Below, piece by piece: positions 1-9,762 of a DNA stretch of 64,000 bases. The notes under the pieces were generated by a model. That model saw only the letters and a program-made list of their open reading frames with translations. It had not been told where the DNA came from and searched no databases. Where the stretch lies: NCBI GenBank assembly GCA_029532415.1, contig JAQOTA010000046.1, positions 124,001-188,000 of the forward strand, in the 5' to 3' direction. Within the stretch, counting starts at the first letter, position 1, and each line of letters starts with the position of its first letter. The translations under genes and the position numbers were made by a program. The stretch comes from Marasmius tenuissimus. Its lineage: Eukaryota > Basidiomycota > Agaricomycetes > Agaricales > Marasmiaceae.

Positions 1-514
1 AAACCATCTCCTTGCCATCTCCAGTTATCACAAATCTTATCGAGTATGTTTGGACCTATTTGTAAAATGCATGGGAAAATCTAATTCATGCAGGGAGAGA
101 CCTTGACAAGCAAGGTAATCTATTCGTGTACGGGAATGCTTACCATTTACGGTAGTTTTATCTACGGTATTACCGGACGTGAACTGAATTTATTCCCTCA
201 AAGATTCCCAACGACGAATGGCCTGAATTCCCCAGCCCGGTGGTATTTTCCTTTCTCAACCCTCCTTTCACGACCGATTTCACGGCCTAGAAAATCTGCT
301 TGGCGCCCCGTGTCTGGTTCGGCATAAATACCCGCCGAAGGCGGAAGCCCGGAGGGTAGGTTCGGCACAAAGGTGCTAGGACCCACCTCAGCCCACCTCC
401 CGCTCAGCTGAGACACTGGAGATGCTGGAGAAAAAATTTGGTCAGATGTAGTTCAACGGTGTAAAGGGCATACTGGATCCACGTTATGGAAAAGTACCAC
501 TTCCGTTCTGGACA
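1..514. other. No gene recognised at left edge
   Basis: The short open frames on both strands overlap and show no recognisable domain or convincing splice structure. From about 470 the plus-strand translation begins to look like the composite transposon gene that follows, so the right end may be its decayed 5' coding part. Confidence 0.4.
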
Positions 515-1320
515 TTGACACTGTGGAAATGGATCGGTCAGATGATATCACGACAGGAGGAATTGAAAGAAGCCTACGAGACGTTGGGCATGGTCATCCA
601 GGATCCTACGGTTTTGGAACACTTCCCAATGATAGCCAGTGTCTTTGGGCGAAGGAGTTGGAATGGTACTGTCAAAGTGGGGCGGTTCAAATTCGAAGGT
701 CACAAGTTCTCGCGACTCCTTCGGCCACGAATGATCTGCAACGATATCACTCAGTGCATGAATCAGGCCCTTCAGAATCGGCTCGACCGCGACCTGGCAC
801 GGAAACAAGCTCACTATATCGCTGCAGAGGTTCGCGTCAGTCCTGCAATCAGCATCAAGGAAAAAACATGCAGCTACCGACCTTCCTCAATCGCTCAAAG
901 ACATCGAGCAGCGTGTACGAGAGAACCCGGACCTCAAAGTTTGGTTTTCCCACCTTGTTGAACCAACACGTGGAAGCGATATGCATCGGCTTTGGTGCAC
1001 GTACAATTACATGCGGTGAGACACGGTCTTCATATCTATAATATAAGGAGGCTCACCTACTCCTTTCCGCTACGAGAGACTCGCTTCCTGGGATGCCTGG
1101 ACCACTTGCCATCATCAAGAACCTCCAGAAGTGGCTGTCTCCTCAGCGATTTGGGGTGCCATTCAGATACCTAGGCAATTCATTAGCACACGACACTCAA
1201 GAAGATTTCATCTCGTGCATACCCGCCGCTTTAAATACCATCGCCCACGGTATTTTTGGAGACCCTCTTTGGACACCAAAGACACGCTATCTGAATCGAG
1301 TTCAGTGATATGTTGTGCTA
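515..1320 (+). pseudogene. Ulp1-like cysteine peptidase (C48) part of a composite transposon gene, degenerate
   Basis: The translation holds pieces resembling the Ulp1/SUMO-protease fold attached to several Agaricomycete transposons. An N-terminal helical part (515-960) is followed by a stretch (1090-1305) ending in a conserved H-D-x2-Q-E-D-x3-C motif, like the Gln and Cys region of C48 peptidases (QEDFISC, near 1195-1220). The frame changes at about 960-1090 and stops near 1308, so no continuous ORF exists. In plant MULE and CACTA elements, Ulp1-like domains ride on transposons; their role there is unclear. The zinc-binding and transposase segments downstream on the same strand fit a single ancestral composite gene. 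The peptidase assignment rests on the QxDxxxC context and gene order and is an inference. Confidence 0.45.
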
Positions 1321-1435
1321 GTTCCAAATCCAGCAGCGGTCAGTGTTGCATGCCGATGAGAGTTGATAGAAAGACTGATAATCGGCTTCCGGTTTCCAAA
1401 CAATATAGAAAACCGACCTCCAACCACAGGATACT

Positions 1436-2215
1436 TTGTCGTCCCATAATCGTGTATCCATCGAGAAGCTACTCAATCCAGTTGAAGAGGTCGCGTGGCA
1501 TGATATCGTCAATGCTGGTCTTGATGAATTGGTTTCAGTGGAGCCCAGGACGGTTGAGACAGCTGAAAACGATGCCAGCTTGCGGGGATTTTCATTTAGT
1601 CATGATCTGTCGACCACTGAGGATTATGATAACCACAATGTCGACGTATCTCCCTCTATGTCCTCGCCCTCGCCGCTGGCCACTCCTGTTGCCGAAACTC
1701 CAAAGTCTCCAGTCCAACAGCTCAAAGCAAATGCAAATGCTGCTTGGAGCGCTTTCTTCGCCAAAAAATTGAACGCGGAAACATCCAAGAAGCGGCCTGG
1801 GACGAAGGATAGTGTCAGTAACCGGGGAAAGAAAGCAAAGTCAGCACCCACAGCAGCTGCAGACTCCACGACTGCCGGGTCATCTGGAATAAGCAAGGCA
1901 GCGAGGTCGGAGAGGCAAGCACAAAAGAAAGCAGACAGCGGAATTTTTGATCCAGCGAAGCGGGAGAGGTGGAAGGAAAAGATCAAGGAAATTGATGATC
2001 GTGCTGAATTCTATGATGATGACCTTCGCGCAGTTCGATGTTCACGATGTGGTCGGAAACAGCATACCCGTACTAGAGGGGATACTCGCGCATTTTCAGA
2101 GCATTGGAAGAGGTGCCACATAGGACAATATAATAAGAAGACCAAGGGCGGTGACAGTGCAGACCAACACACTCACGTCGGAGTTTTGGCGGTCGAGATG
2201 GGATCTTTTACGTGA
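1436..2215 (+). pseudogene. Zinc-ligand linker region of the composite transposon gene
   Basis: Open for about 259 codons. The N-terminal two thirds is low-complexity Ser/Pro/Ala/Lys-rich sequence with a basic patch (KKRP...NRGKKAK). The C-terminal part has C-x2-C ... H-x3-C spaced residues (CSRCGRKQHTRTRG...HWKRC, 2035-2120), consistent with a BED/CCHC-like DNA-binding finger. Immediately downstream the frame shifts and continues as the transposase N-terminal region, so this is the linker and DNA-binding part of the element rather than a separate gene. Upstream lies the Ulp1-like piece. The ATG at 1436 is only the first Met of the open frame; the original exon probably began further upstream. 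Confidence 0.45.
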
Positions 2216-3290
2216 TTGTGCCAAACTGCCCTTCGGGAAACCTAAACCACGACCTTGTACCGGATTGACAGAGGCTCAGGATAGTCGTATTCCCAAGTAC
2301 TTGCGACGTTCTGCAGCTCAAGGTGGTGGTGCCAGGTCCTCTACCAAGATTTCCAATGAACTCTTTCACCAACTCTTCCGTCACTGTACAAAGCGCGAGA
2401 AGGCAGAGGTCGCTGCAGTCTAACGACAGGAGCATAGATGGAAGAACGACCACCAGTTTCTTCGAGTCTTCTCTGAACATTATTCACGTCCGGTTCTAAT
2501 AAGTACTCTCGACAAGCCAATACGATTACCTTCCATGTTACGAGTGCATGGACCTCCTGAAACTCAAAGCGTTTGTTGTCGCACTGAACAAGTCGACACC
2601 CTCAGATAAGAATCATAAATACGTTGGGGCCTCTTCCGAAACGACATACTTGGAGAGCAATATCTCAATGTCCATGCATTGAAGATTTTGGTTGATGCAG
2701 CGGTGAGTGCATACTTGCTTCAGAGTGCTTTCATCAATGCTTACGATTCTCATTTATATCCACGGAATACAGACCAACGAGAAAACCTCTGCTTTCACCA
2801 AGTTTGCAGAGGGTATCTTACAAGGGAAACTTGAGAATGATGAAGTTTTTTTCGGGCTAGTCCGTGCTATGGCTCAGAAGATCGACCGCAAGGAGCGAGG
2901 TGTTGGAATGCAAAATATTCAGTATGCCCCGGCGTGGGACGAGTTTATTCACATTATGAAGATATATAGTCCCCGGGCATATCGATTTCTAGCACAACAG
3001 TTTCCTGCTCGTGCTGAGCGACAGATTCGGTATGGCCTGATCATAGCTTTTTGTTCTTCGAATTCCCACTCAGACTGACGTTATCTTTCATGGAACTCAG
3101 GTTCAAGGAGTCAAAGGAATCCAAACTCCCATTCACGATCTGTCAGGATACCTTCACACTCGTCAAATCACATCTCAGTACATTGGAATATGCCGGTCCA
3201 GTTGCAGTCTCATGCGACGATACTAAGCTCTTCAGCTCGTTACGGCTACATTGGGACCAGAAGCGGGAAACTTAGTTTTTTTTGGGTGCT
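2216..3290 (+). pseudogene. Transposase-like core, N-terminal half, broken
   Basis: Three in-order fragments resemble a transposase-like family that I know as very common in Agaricomycetes: 2216-2420 (PGLTEA-type then NELFH), 2780-3030 (GVGMQN-x-QYAPAWDEF, then SPRAYRFL) and 3100-3275 (GPVAVSCDDTKLF). The second Asp-rich motif (CDDTK) is a candidate first catalytic acidic residue of an RNase H-like fold; the domain order recalls P-element transposases, but that link is an inference. Stops and frame changes lie between the fragments, and the reading frame is cut off at about 3290 by inserted DNA. The next coding piece resumes at 4256. Confidence 0.5.
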
Positions 3291-4255
3291 GCCAGATCTG
3301 GAAACCTGTTTGGGCTCCGTAGTCGAGGCTCATCTACATAGCACTACGTAGCACGCGTAGTCCGTGTAGCAATTGCTACCACTATATAGTACTACGTAGC
3401 ATCCGTCAAAAACTGATGCGCGTATTCTGTCAATCGGTTTCTATTTGGCCAGCCTCAGATGACCCATTTGGGCAACGGCACTGGGTATTGCCCCATTTTC
3501 AATATCTCTGAAGCCAGGGAGGCTTATTTACCTTGAGTTTCAGCCAAGGTTCGTCCATCCTGAGGTCTTTAAGACAATCTTCCGCACTTGGCCGACTTTT
3601 ATTTGACTGCCGGAGCTTAAAATCAAGGCTATAAGTAGTCGAGTGCTTTTGCCACCGGTTTGCCACCGACGCGCGGACCTCTTTCTTCCACCATACCATG
3701 ATCATCCCGCTTCCTCTGTCCTACCCTTTCGGCCAACCTCTCGTCAAGTACACCAAGTAAAGTTCAAGTAAGTTGCCATCGTGTTCTCGGCTCAGCGATA
3801 CCTATTTACATATTCCTTTGCAGAGGCAACTCCAATTAATCCCGGTGGGGGGGATGACTTCCGAGTCGTGACTCGCTTTAGACTACCCTTTTGTTTACCT
3901 ACTTAGATACTCTCATTCACAGAGCTCATACCTTTGTCATCAGTGTAGTGTTTTCATGAATAAAATCGTGTGTATCAATCAATTTTGGACCCTGAGGCGG
4001 CGAGGGGTGCGGAATTCCAAAGAATTATTTCACGCCAGTGCAGATTCCGTTCAGGGCACCTCAATTCATCTCCCAATTCAGTTTGGAATTCAGTACCGAC
4101 GATCGGCACGAGATCTCGTTTCTGAGAGCGGGAAAACTCAAGCGAGCCCGTACTACAGGTGCTGCACAGTGCATAGTACTATGTGGACCCTGTGCAACCC
4201 ACAGGCACTATTTGACTATTTGTGCTATGTAGTACTACGTAGTCAGTGAGGTTTT
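3291..4255. mobile_element. Non-coding insertion with CTACGTAG-rich ends, inside the composite transposon gene
   Basis: About 965 bp separates two consecutive parts of the transposase reading frame. Both ends are rich in the self-complementary string CTACGTAG and variants (left 3330-3410; right 4160-4245, where GTACTACGTAG occurs), which looks like subterminal inverted repeats of a non-autonomous DNA transposon. No transposase ORF is seen inside. Exact termini and a target duplication could not be fixed because the host gene is itself degenerate. Confidence 0.4.
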
Positions 4256-4717
4256 TTCAGATGTGTTGAACTACCGATTGCTGTACCAGACGTGGAAGGT
4301 CTATCAAGGTATATGAATGACCCAACAATTGTCAAGGGAACCAAGGTGTGTACTAAACTTCAGTTTATTGGCGATAATCTGAGGACAAGTTTAGGCTCGA
4401 CTATGGATCGTTCAAGTGCCCCTTCCCAAAATCCCTCCTATCATTGTTGCTGTACAGCCTATCACGGACTCTCTCCCAGTCACCGAGCTCCTAAGTATCT
4501 CTCCACAAGCAGATCATCGTTGGCCTTCTACAGGCAGACATCCATGTTGTCTCGTACGCCTGTGATGGCACAGAGACTGAGCGTTCGGTTCAGCGGCAGT
4601 TCACGGATATGGCCAGCTATTATATTGATGTCTCAATTCCTCATCCAATGCAGCCTGATAATCCCCTTTCCCTTCGTATTTCAGTATTCGCTGGTCACCC
4701 GATTGCAATAATTCAGG
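4256..4717 (+). pseudogene. Transposase-like core, middle part, broken
   Basis: Translation resumes where the fragment before the insertion stopped. Short blocks include a PLPKIPPIIVAVQPI-like strand (4415-4460, out of frame with its neighbours) and a block with Y-A-C-D-G-T-E-x-E-R (about 4555-4585), a candidate second catalytic Asp of the RNase H-like core. It ends at about 4713 in a strand that in the family runs straight into the D-S-K-H-A-L-K-T motif; that motif is found only 1.37 kb downstream, at 6083. Several frameshifts make this non-functional. Confidence 0.5.
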
Positions 4718-6080
4718 CCCAGTGAAAACCGACAAAATTCTCACATATTACCAGATACTACCAGCGAGGTTATCTCCGAGATTTCGTTATTTAGCCTACT
4801 CCTGCCCATTCTCCCATATTGCGAGGCCCAATTAACGTCACCGTTTGTATTGGCAATACAAAAACGACTCGCCAGGTCCCATAGTACCGATGTCTGCTAC
4901 GTACCAAGTAGCGGCATACTGGTGTAGATTCCAGGGAACTGGCCAGCAAGAAAGCCCAACAACGGCATATAGCGTGATATGCGGCATACCAGAGTGTACT
5001 GAGGTTACTGGGTGGCACAAAGCTGTAGTGCGCTACACTCATGGGAAGAAAACAAGCTGAAATGAGTTCAAACAATATCATAGAGCACTCCAGGAATCGA
5101 AAGTCGTTGTCATTGTCGCTGAAATGTCCCCTATCACTAGAATTCAACACCGGTGAGTGCTCCAGGGCCTAACTGGGCGTGAAATCGTCCGTCACTATGT
5201 GCAGAAGGCTCTTATTCTTGGTAGGGTGAATGGTCCACCTCGCAAACAGAACACGGTCTCGAATATATGATCATCATGCTCCTGAGCCTAACATGACGGT
5301 GGACTTAGAGAAATTCAAAGCTCAATCTATTGATGACGCAAATGCCGAAATCGCAACCGAAAAGGAAGAGATCCGGACACAGCCACTTGCCAGCGAGTCA
5401 CTCTCTCCGACACCACCACCAGACAAACCGGCGCACAACAAACTACTCAGGCAGGTTCCAGGTAAGCTTCCCTTCTTTGGTCTTTCGATGCTCGATATAC
5501 TAACTTAGTCTTGATAACGCCCAGAAAGCCACGACACACGTCCACCCGCTAGAAAAGATATCGACATTGGTACGTATACGGTATCCTACCCTCGCAGTTT
5601 GTGATCAGCCTCTCAAACATTTTTGTAGCCAGAATGCGTCGCGATGTCTTCAATTGGAAGTTAAGGGTTAGATTCAGCTGAGCAAAGACCGGTCTCCAGC
5701 TCGGGCGTACCATTGTTGGGGTAGCCTACTTCTTTTATTTATTGTATCTGCATCGATGTATAGTACGATAGAAAGTAATTCCATTGTATATGTGACAATG
5801 TATGGATGCGTAATCTCAAGTATTCTAGAGTGACGGGAATATGTGGGGGTATCCGCGTTGTCTAGCCATGTCGGCACATAATACCAGGTAGTAGTTACTG
5901 GTAGCTAACTGCCTTGAGTATCTCGACACAGAATAGTAGTGCATAGTCTCAAGTAGTTCTGTTACGTATGCGAATTGCGGTTTTGGCCATTGACAGACAT
6001 TCACAACTATTCTGGCGCGACATCGCTTAATCCATGCCTGACAGTAGCTGAAAATGGCTGAGAATATTGTCGATTTTTAC
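4718..6080. mobile_element. Intervening segment holding a displaced transposase C-terminal piece
   Basis: The segment separates two parts of the same gene that should be adjacent. At 5060-5290 it contains a piece resembling the C-terminus of the same family (A-E-M-S-P-I-T-R, then G-R-E-I-V-R-H-Y and a G-R-V-N-G-P-P motif), followed by a frame open to about 5508. C-terminal sequence therefore precedes the central DSKHALKT block, so two broken copies are juxtaposed or one copy has been rearranged. The remainder (5510-6080) shows no recognisable gene. Confidence 0.4.
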
Positions 6081-6082
6081 TG

Positions 6083-6423
6083 GGATTCAGGACTCGAAGC
6101 ACGCCCTGAAGACATTCCGCAACAATCTTTTCTTGGGTGCTCGTTTGCTCACCCTCAGCAACTACACTGTGTTCTATCAGCAAATTCGTGGCATCGCTTT
6201 CGAGAGCGGCTCTCCCATAAATCATCGCGATGTCGAAAAGATGGACAGGCAGGATGACAATGCAGCTGCTCGTCTCTTTTCGGCACCCACCCTTCTTTTC
6301 CTCGCACAAAGGTTAGAACGTGGCCATAACGAGCTATTGGGGCTCATTGTGTTCCTCACAGTCCTCGGGAAACCTGGCAAAGAGGAAGAGCCAGCAGAAA
6401 AGAGCGCTTTGAGACGCTTATGA
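6083..6423 (+). pseudogene. Transposase-like core with DSKHALKT and DRQDDNAAARLFS motifs
   Basis: An open stretch of about 113 codons carries two blocks that I regard as signatures of this Agaricomycete family: D-S-K-H-A-L-K-T-F-R-N-N near the start and D-R-Q-D-D-N-A-A-A-R-L-F-S near residue 60. The HxLKTxRNN block resembles the H-x-(L/F)-K-x-(I/L)-R-N segment of P-element-type transposases; that relation is an inference. The frame stops at 6423, where it meets the repeat at 6446. Only this segment is in a single clean frame. Confidence 0.55.
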
Positions 6424-6445
6424 ACAGAGTGGAGCCTTTTCAAGT

Positions 6446-6560
6446 TATCCATTGAGATATATGACAGAGGACTGGTTGATCGAAGCGTTGCAAGACCCTT
6501 GAGAGAGTATCGCCATCGCATTGTAATTTGTACATGGCGAGGAGTTGTTGGGTTGAAGAG
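6446..6560. repeat. Short dispersed repeat, copy 1 (copy 2 at 12532)
   Basis: About 115 bp is nearly identical to 12532-12643 in the same orientation (shared strings such as GAGGACTGGTTGATCGAAGC and CATGGCGAGGAGTTGTTGGG, with a few single-base differences). The sequences on both sides differ. It marks a small dispersed element or the conserved end of a larger one. Confidence 0.7.
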
Positions 6561-6864
6561 GAATTCCTGATGGCCAAAAGGAATTCGCAGGCGATGTATC
6601 CCGACAGAGACTGTCTGGGTAAACCTTGAGGTGGCCATTGACCAAACGTCCTCTTATGACAACGATCCTGCTGGCCAACCAGTCTAAAATACAATCACCC
6701 GCAGCTCGAGCCTCCACATACACCTTCTCCAGGCACACACTCAGCTTCTTCCCTACGTATTGGTCTGGCCATAGCAAAGAACCGAACTGGAAGAGATTGT
6801 AGAGTGCTCCCCTCGTCCGCTCGATAACGTGCTGAACCCTCAGTCGGTATGCTAGCTGGACCAC
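6561..6864 (-). other. Open minus-strand fragment, unidentified
   Basis: The minus strand is open across this stretch (ORF 6445-6864) with ordinary composition, for example a block with R-G-A-L-Y-N-L-F and W-P-D-Q-Y. I do not recognise it. It could be a piece of another transposon gene or a chance ORF. It lies between the repeat and the transportin fragment. Confidence 0.2.
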
Positions 6865-6973
6865 TCAGCCAATCTCAGGAGAACATGAAGCTAATTATTT
6901 CATTCCGACCGTGGAAGGAGTGAGTAGTTTGCTCGCGTCTCGCTCACCCGTTTCCTGGTGAGGCTGCTCTCAG

Positions 6974-7616
6974 TTGTCGCACATGGTACTGGCCAACAAC
7001 AAGCGTGTTCAAGAAGCCGGTTGCAGCGCATTCGCCACTTTGGAAGAGGACGCTGGAACTGAGCTCGCCCCTTACCTCGAGCCTGTTTTCCGCAACCTAG
7101 TCTTCGCATTCGACAATTACCAGCATAAGAACATGCTGATCCTCTATGATGCTTTCGGAACGCTCGCTGATGCCATTGGCCGTGAACCTTCCAATCCCAC
7201 CTACATTGAGATACTCATGCCACCATCAACGGCCCGTTGGTCGAGACTGAAAGATGATGACGTCGATCTCATATCGTTGTTGGAGGTATGTCGTTCGCTT
7301 TCGACAAATTAACCATTACTGACTACTTTTTTTGTGTCTTGCCTCTGTCACCATCGCTATGGGACCATCTTTCCTCCCCTACGCTGGACCAGTCTTCGAA
7401 CGATGCGCAATGCTCATGTACCATTCCCTCCTTTGATATCAGGCATTCCAGCAGAATCTAGACCTCGACGAACCGGACAAATCTTTTCTTGTTGTTGCGC
7501 TCGAACTCCTCTCGGGCCTCACACAAGGTCTTGGGATGCAACTCGCTCCTTTCATCGACCAATTCAAAAGCAGCCCGAACCTCCCCGGGTTGCTCATGCC
7601 CATTGACTATTCATAG
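6974..7616 (+). pseudogene. Transportin/karyopherin-beta2 (Kap104-like) gene fragment
   Basis: The first piece (6974-7285) reads as HEAT-repeat sequence closely resembling transportin-1: N-N-K-R-V-Q-E-A-G-C-S-A-F-A-T-L-E-E, then N-M-L-I-L-Y-D-A-F-G-T-L-A-D and a L-M-P-P block. A GT donor follows at 7286. The second piece (7335-7417, F-L-P-Y-A-G-P-V-F-E-R-C) and third piece (7443-7613, PDK-x-F-x-VALELLSGL) match the next family segments. The second piece has no AG acceptor before it, its junction with the third is out of frame, and the frame stops at 7614. The family is about 900 residues long; only an internal stretch of about 170 is present. Transportins import proteins into the nucleus. This copy ends where transposase sequence begins, so it is a captured or truncated fragment. 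Confidence 0.75.
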
Positions 7617-8403
7617 TCTATTCCACATCGCACAGAGCATTCGCGAAATGGGCCCGGTGTGGTGTTATTGGGCGTTTGTTATGGAGCGCTGTTGCGGTAC
7701 TTTAACTCCCGACATTCGAAGTCGCCGGTTTCCCTTTCGCTCACTCGACCACAACATTACCGAACGTGTTCAGAACACCCAGGTTGGGCTGAAGTACGAC
7801 ATCAGCCTTGAGCTACGCTTTCACAAGCCAAAACCGGGAGTCATGAAGGGTCTCTTCCGGTGCGTGGACTGTGAGTAAGTGAAAAGTCCCCCCTTCTTTT
7901 CGATTGGATGTGTAACCATCTCTAGTCAAACATTGTTATACTATAGACCCGAATCACCAGCTTCTTCCACCTTTGCACAAAGATTGACCACCAGCTCCTC
8001 TCATTTAATTTGGGATAGTATCAAGCTTCGCCGCTCGCTTTGAGATTGGGATTGGACTTGGGGGTAATGCGCTCAAAACCGTCAATATGGAGCCGTGAAG
8101 TGTGTCGACTCTGAGGAAGGCGACACCGTGCGTGCAAACAGCCTTTGGAAGCGTAATGAGGACAGTCGAGACTCGATGTTTGTTAGGGTAGGTCTCTAGT
8201 AGCTATGCTTGGGTTGTTCTCAACGTTCTCACCACTTCTACAGTATGAGATTTACGTGGATGAGAACGAGAGGAAGCGTGAAGTTGCTCCCAAGTACAGA
8301 CTCACTACTTTCTTTGGGCAGCTCGTACACCTGCTTGTCGCGCGTTTCAAGGACCTGCAACAGTTGGATTCGGTACGATTAATCCATAACTTGATAATTA
8401 GTA
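7617..8403 (+). pseudogene. tnp2-like (CACTA/EnSpm) transposase C-terminal fragment
   Basis: The block 7617-7878 has the S-I-R-E-M-G-P-V-W-C-Y-W-A-F-x-M-E-R-x-C-G signature followed by I-R-S-R-R-F-P, typical of the region after the catalytic core in fungal tnp2-like transposases. After an apparent intron or decayed spacer, 8087-8189 (E-x-G-D-T-V-R-A) and 8244-8375 (RYEIYVDENERKREVAPKYR, then TFFGQLVH) continue in family order with GT/AG-like junctions at about 8190 and 8243. No catalytic D..D/H part remains upstream; its place is taken by the transportin fragment. It is therefore a 5'-truncated remnant. Confidence 0.6.
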
Positions 8404-8420
8404 ACATCGTTTTAGTATAG

Positions 8421-9762
8421 TAATCCCACCCAACCTCAGAGTACCATATGGTAATCCTGCATCTCTGACTGCCGATCACAAAGAAGAAAGGGAATGCTCG
8501 CGTGATGAATGAGGAGGAGGACGAGAAGGAGGAAGTGGAGAAGGCCCGGGAATGGCAAGATTTGGAAGAGTAGAATGTGCTTGACGAAGAGGTATCAGAC
8601 AGTGAGGATTGGGAATCGGGATTGAGTATGAATGTATCGTTTAGTCCATCGGAACAATCCACCCAGACGGATTGGATTGCGCTGAGCCTATATCTGCTCA
8701 GGAAGTGGGATTGGACTTGGTTGGATTATTCTTATGTTGGGATGGATCATGCATGGCGCGTTGGATCTGGTTGCGGCTGGATTAATTCGATGTTGTCAAC
8801 GTGGGCATTGGATAGAAGGGCAGAGGTAGTTGGATTGGATTGTGGTGGGATTAATCCCTTTGTGGGGGCGACCAATGTTAAGCTCATGATGCGTGGGATG
8901 GGTGAATACCGGTACGAGTTGGATTACTTGGATTGGATTGTACCGGGATTAATCCCATCTTGTCCTGGGAGCGGCTGCGAGCTCAGGGTGCAAAGGATTG
9001 CGGGTAGGTATGGTGCAAACGGCTTGGTCACCGCTACTTTGGACAGGCGCCAAATTGGCCCGACAACAGGTCTGCGCGCCTACTTTCAGCGCCCACCTCG
9101 GTGGCCTTGGGACTCCAAAAAACAGGCGACCCCCCCCCCCCCCCCCTAGGTTTTGTTGTGGCTCAGGAATCCTTTCTGACCTCCTCATGGACCTCAGAAC
9201 AACAGCTGGACCGGCGCTCGACGGGCGTTTGGAGGGCGCGTAGCACACCGAAACAAATTGGCCAAACATCAAAGGAATAACTCGGTCAATATTGACCCTA
9301 TAGACTATTGGTCTAAGGATTCTACTCTATGTATATTTATATATTTTTCTGTAAGATAATTAAGCAAAATGATCAAAACTGAACGTGCTATATAATTTGT
9401 ACAAAAGTAGCGGTGTTTAAGCCGTTTGCACCATAGTATAGATTTACATGGGATGAGTATAGTAAATCAATGCTACTAGATATCAACTACGAATCAATCT
9501 GAGTAAATGATGTTCCTGGGACCCAGGCTCTCCAAGGACCTCGGACAATTGACCCAAGTGATAGATCCAGAATGGGCCTGTTTATGCCGAACCAATTTTG
9601 GTCGCGACCCCCCTCTTTATGCCGAACTTGGGTCCCGGCCTTGCCAGCGACCCAAATTTCTGCCTGCGGCGTCAGAATCATTTAGGTATCAAATTTCAAG
9701 ACATACTAAGCATGACGAAGGATTAGATAGATTCAGTACATATGATATGCTACATAGTACTT
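8421..9762. other. Non-coding stretch with GGATT-rich repeat and a 17-C run
   Basis: From 8680 to 8990 the plus strand carries many irregular copies of TTGGATT/GGGATTAATCC, a degenerate minisatellite-like region that keeps a frame open by composition alone. A homopolymer of 17 C occurs at 9130-9146. From 9240 to 9480 the DNA is AT-rich; 9500-9670 contains two similar GC-richer strings (TTTATGCCGAAC). No gene is supported. Confidence 0.5.

Noticed and set aside
8680..8990. Possible telomere-like repeat (TTGGATT)
   Set aside because: Units are irregular and interrupted, unlike the fungal TTAGGG repeat, and the site is interior.
8577..9149. 190-codon plus-strand ORF over the GGATT-rich region
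   Set aside because: Its length comes from repeat composition; it ends in a proline run encoded by the C homopolymer and has no domain or splice support.
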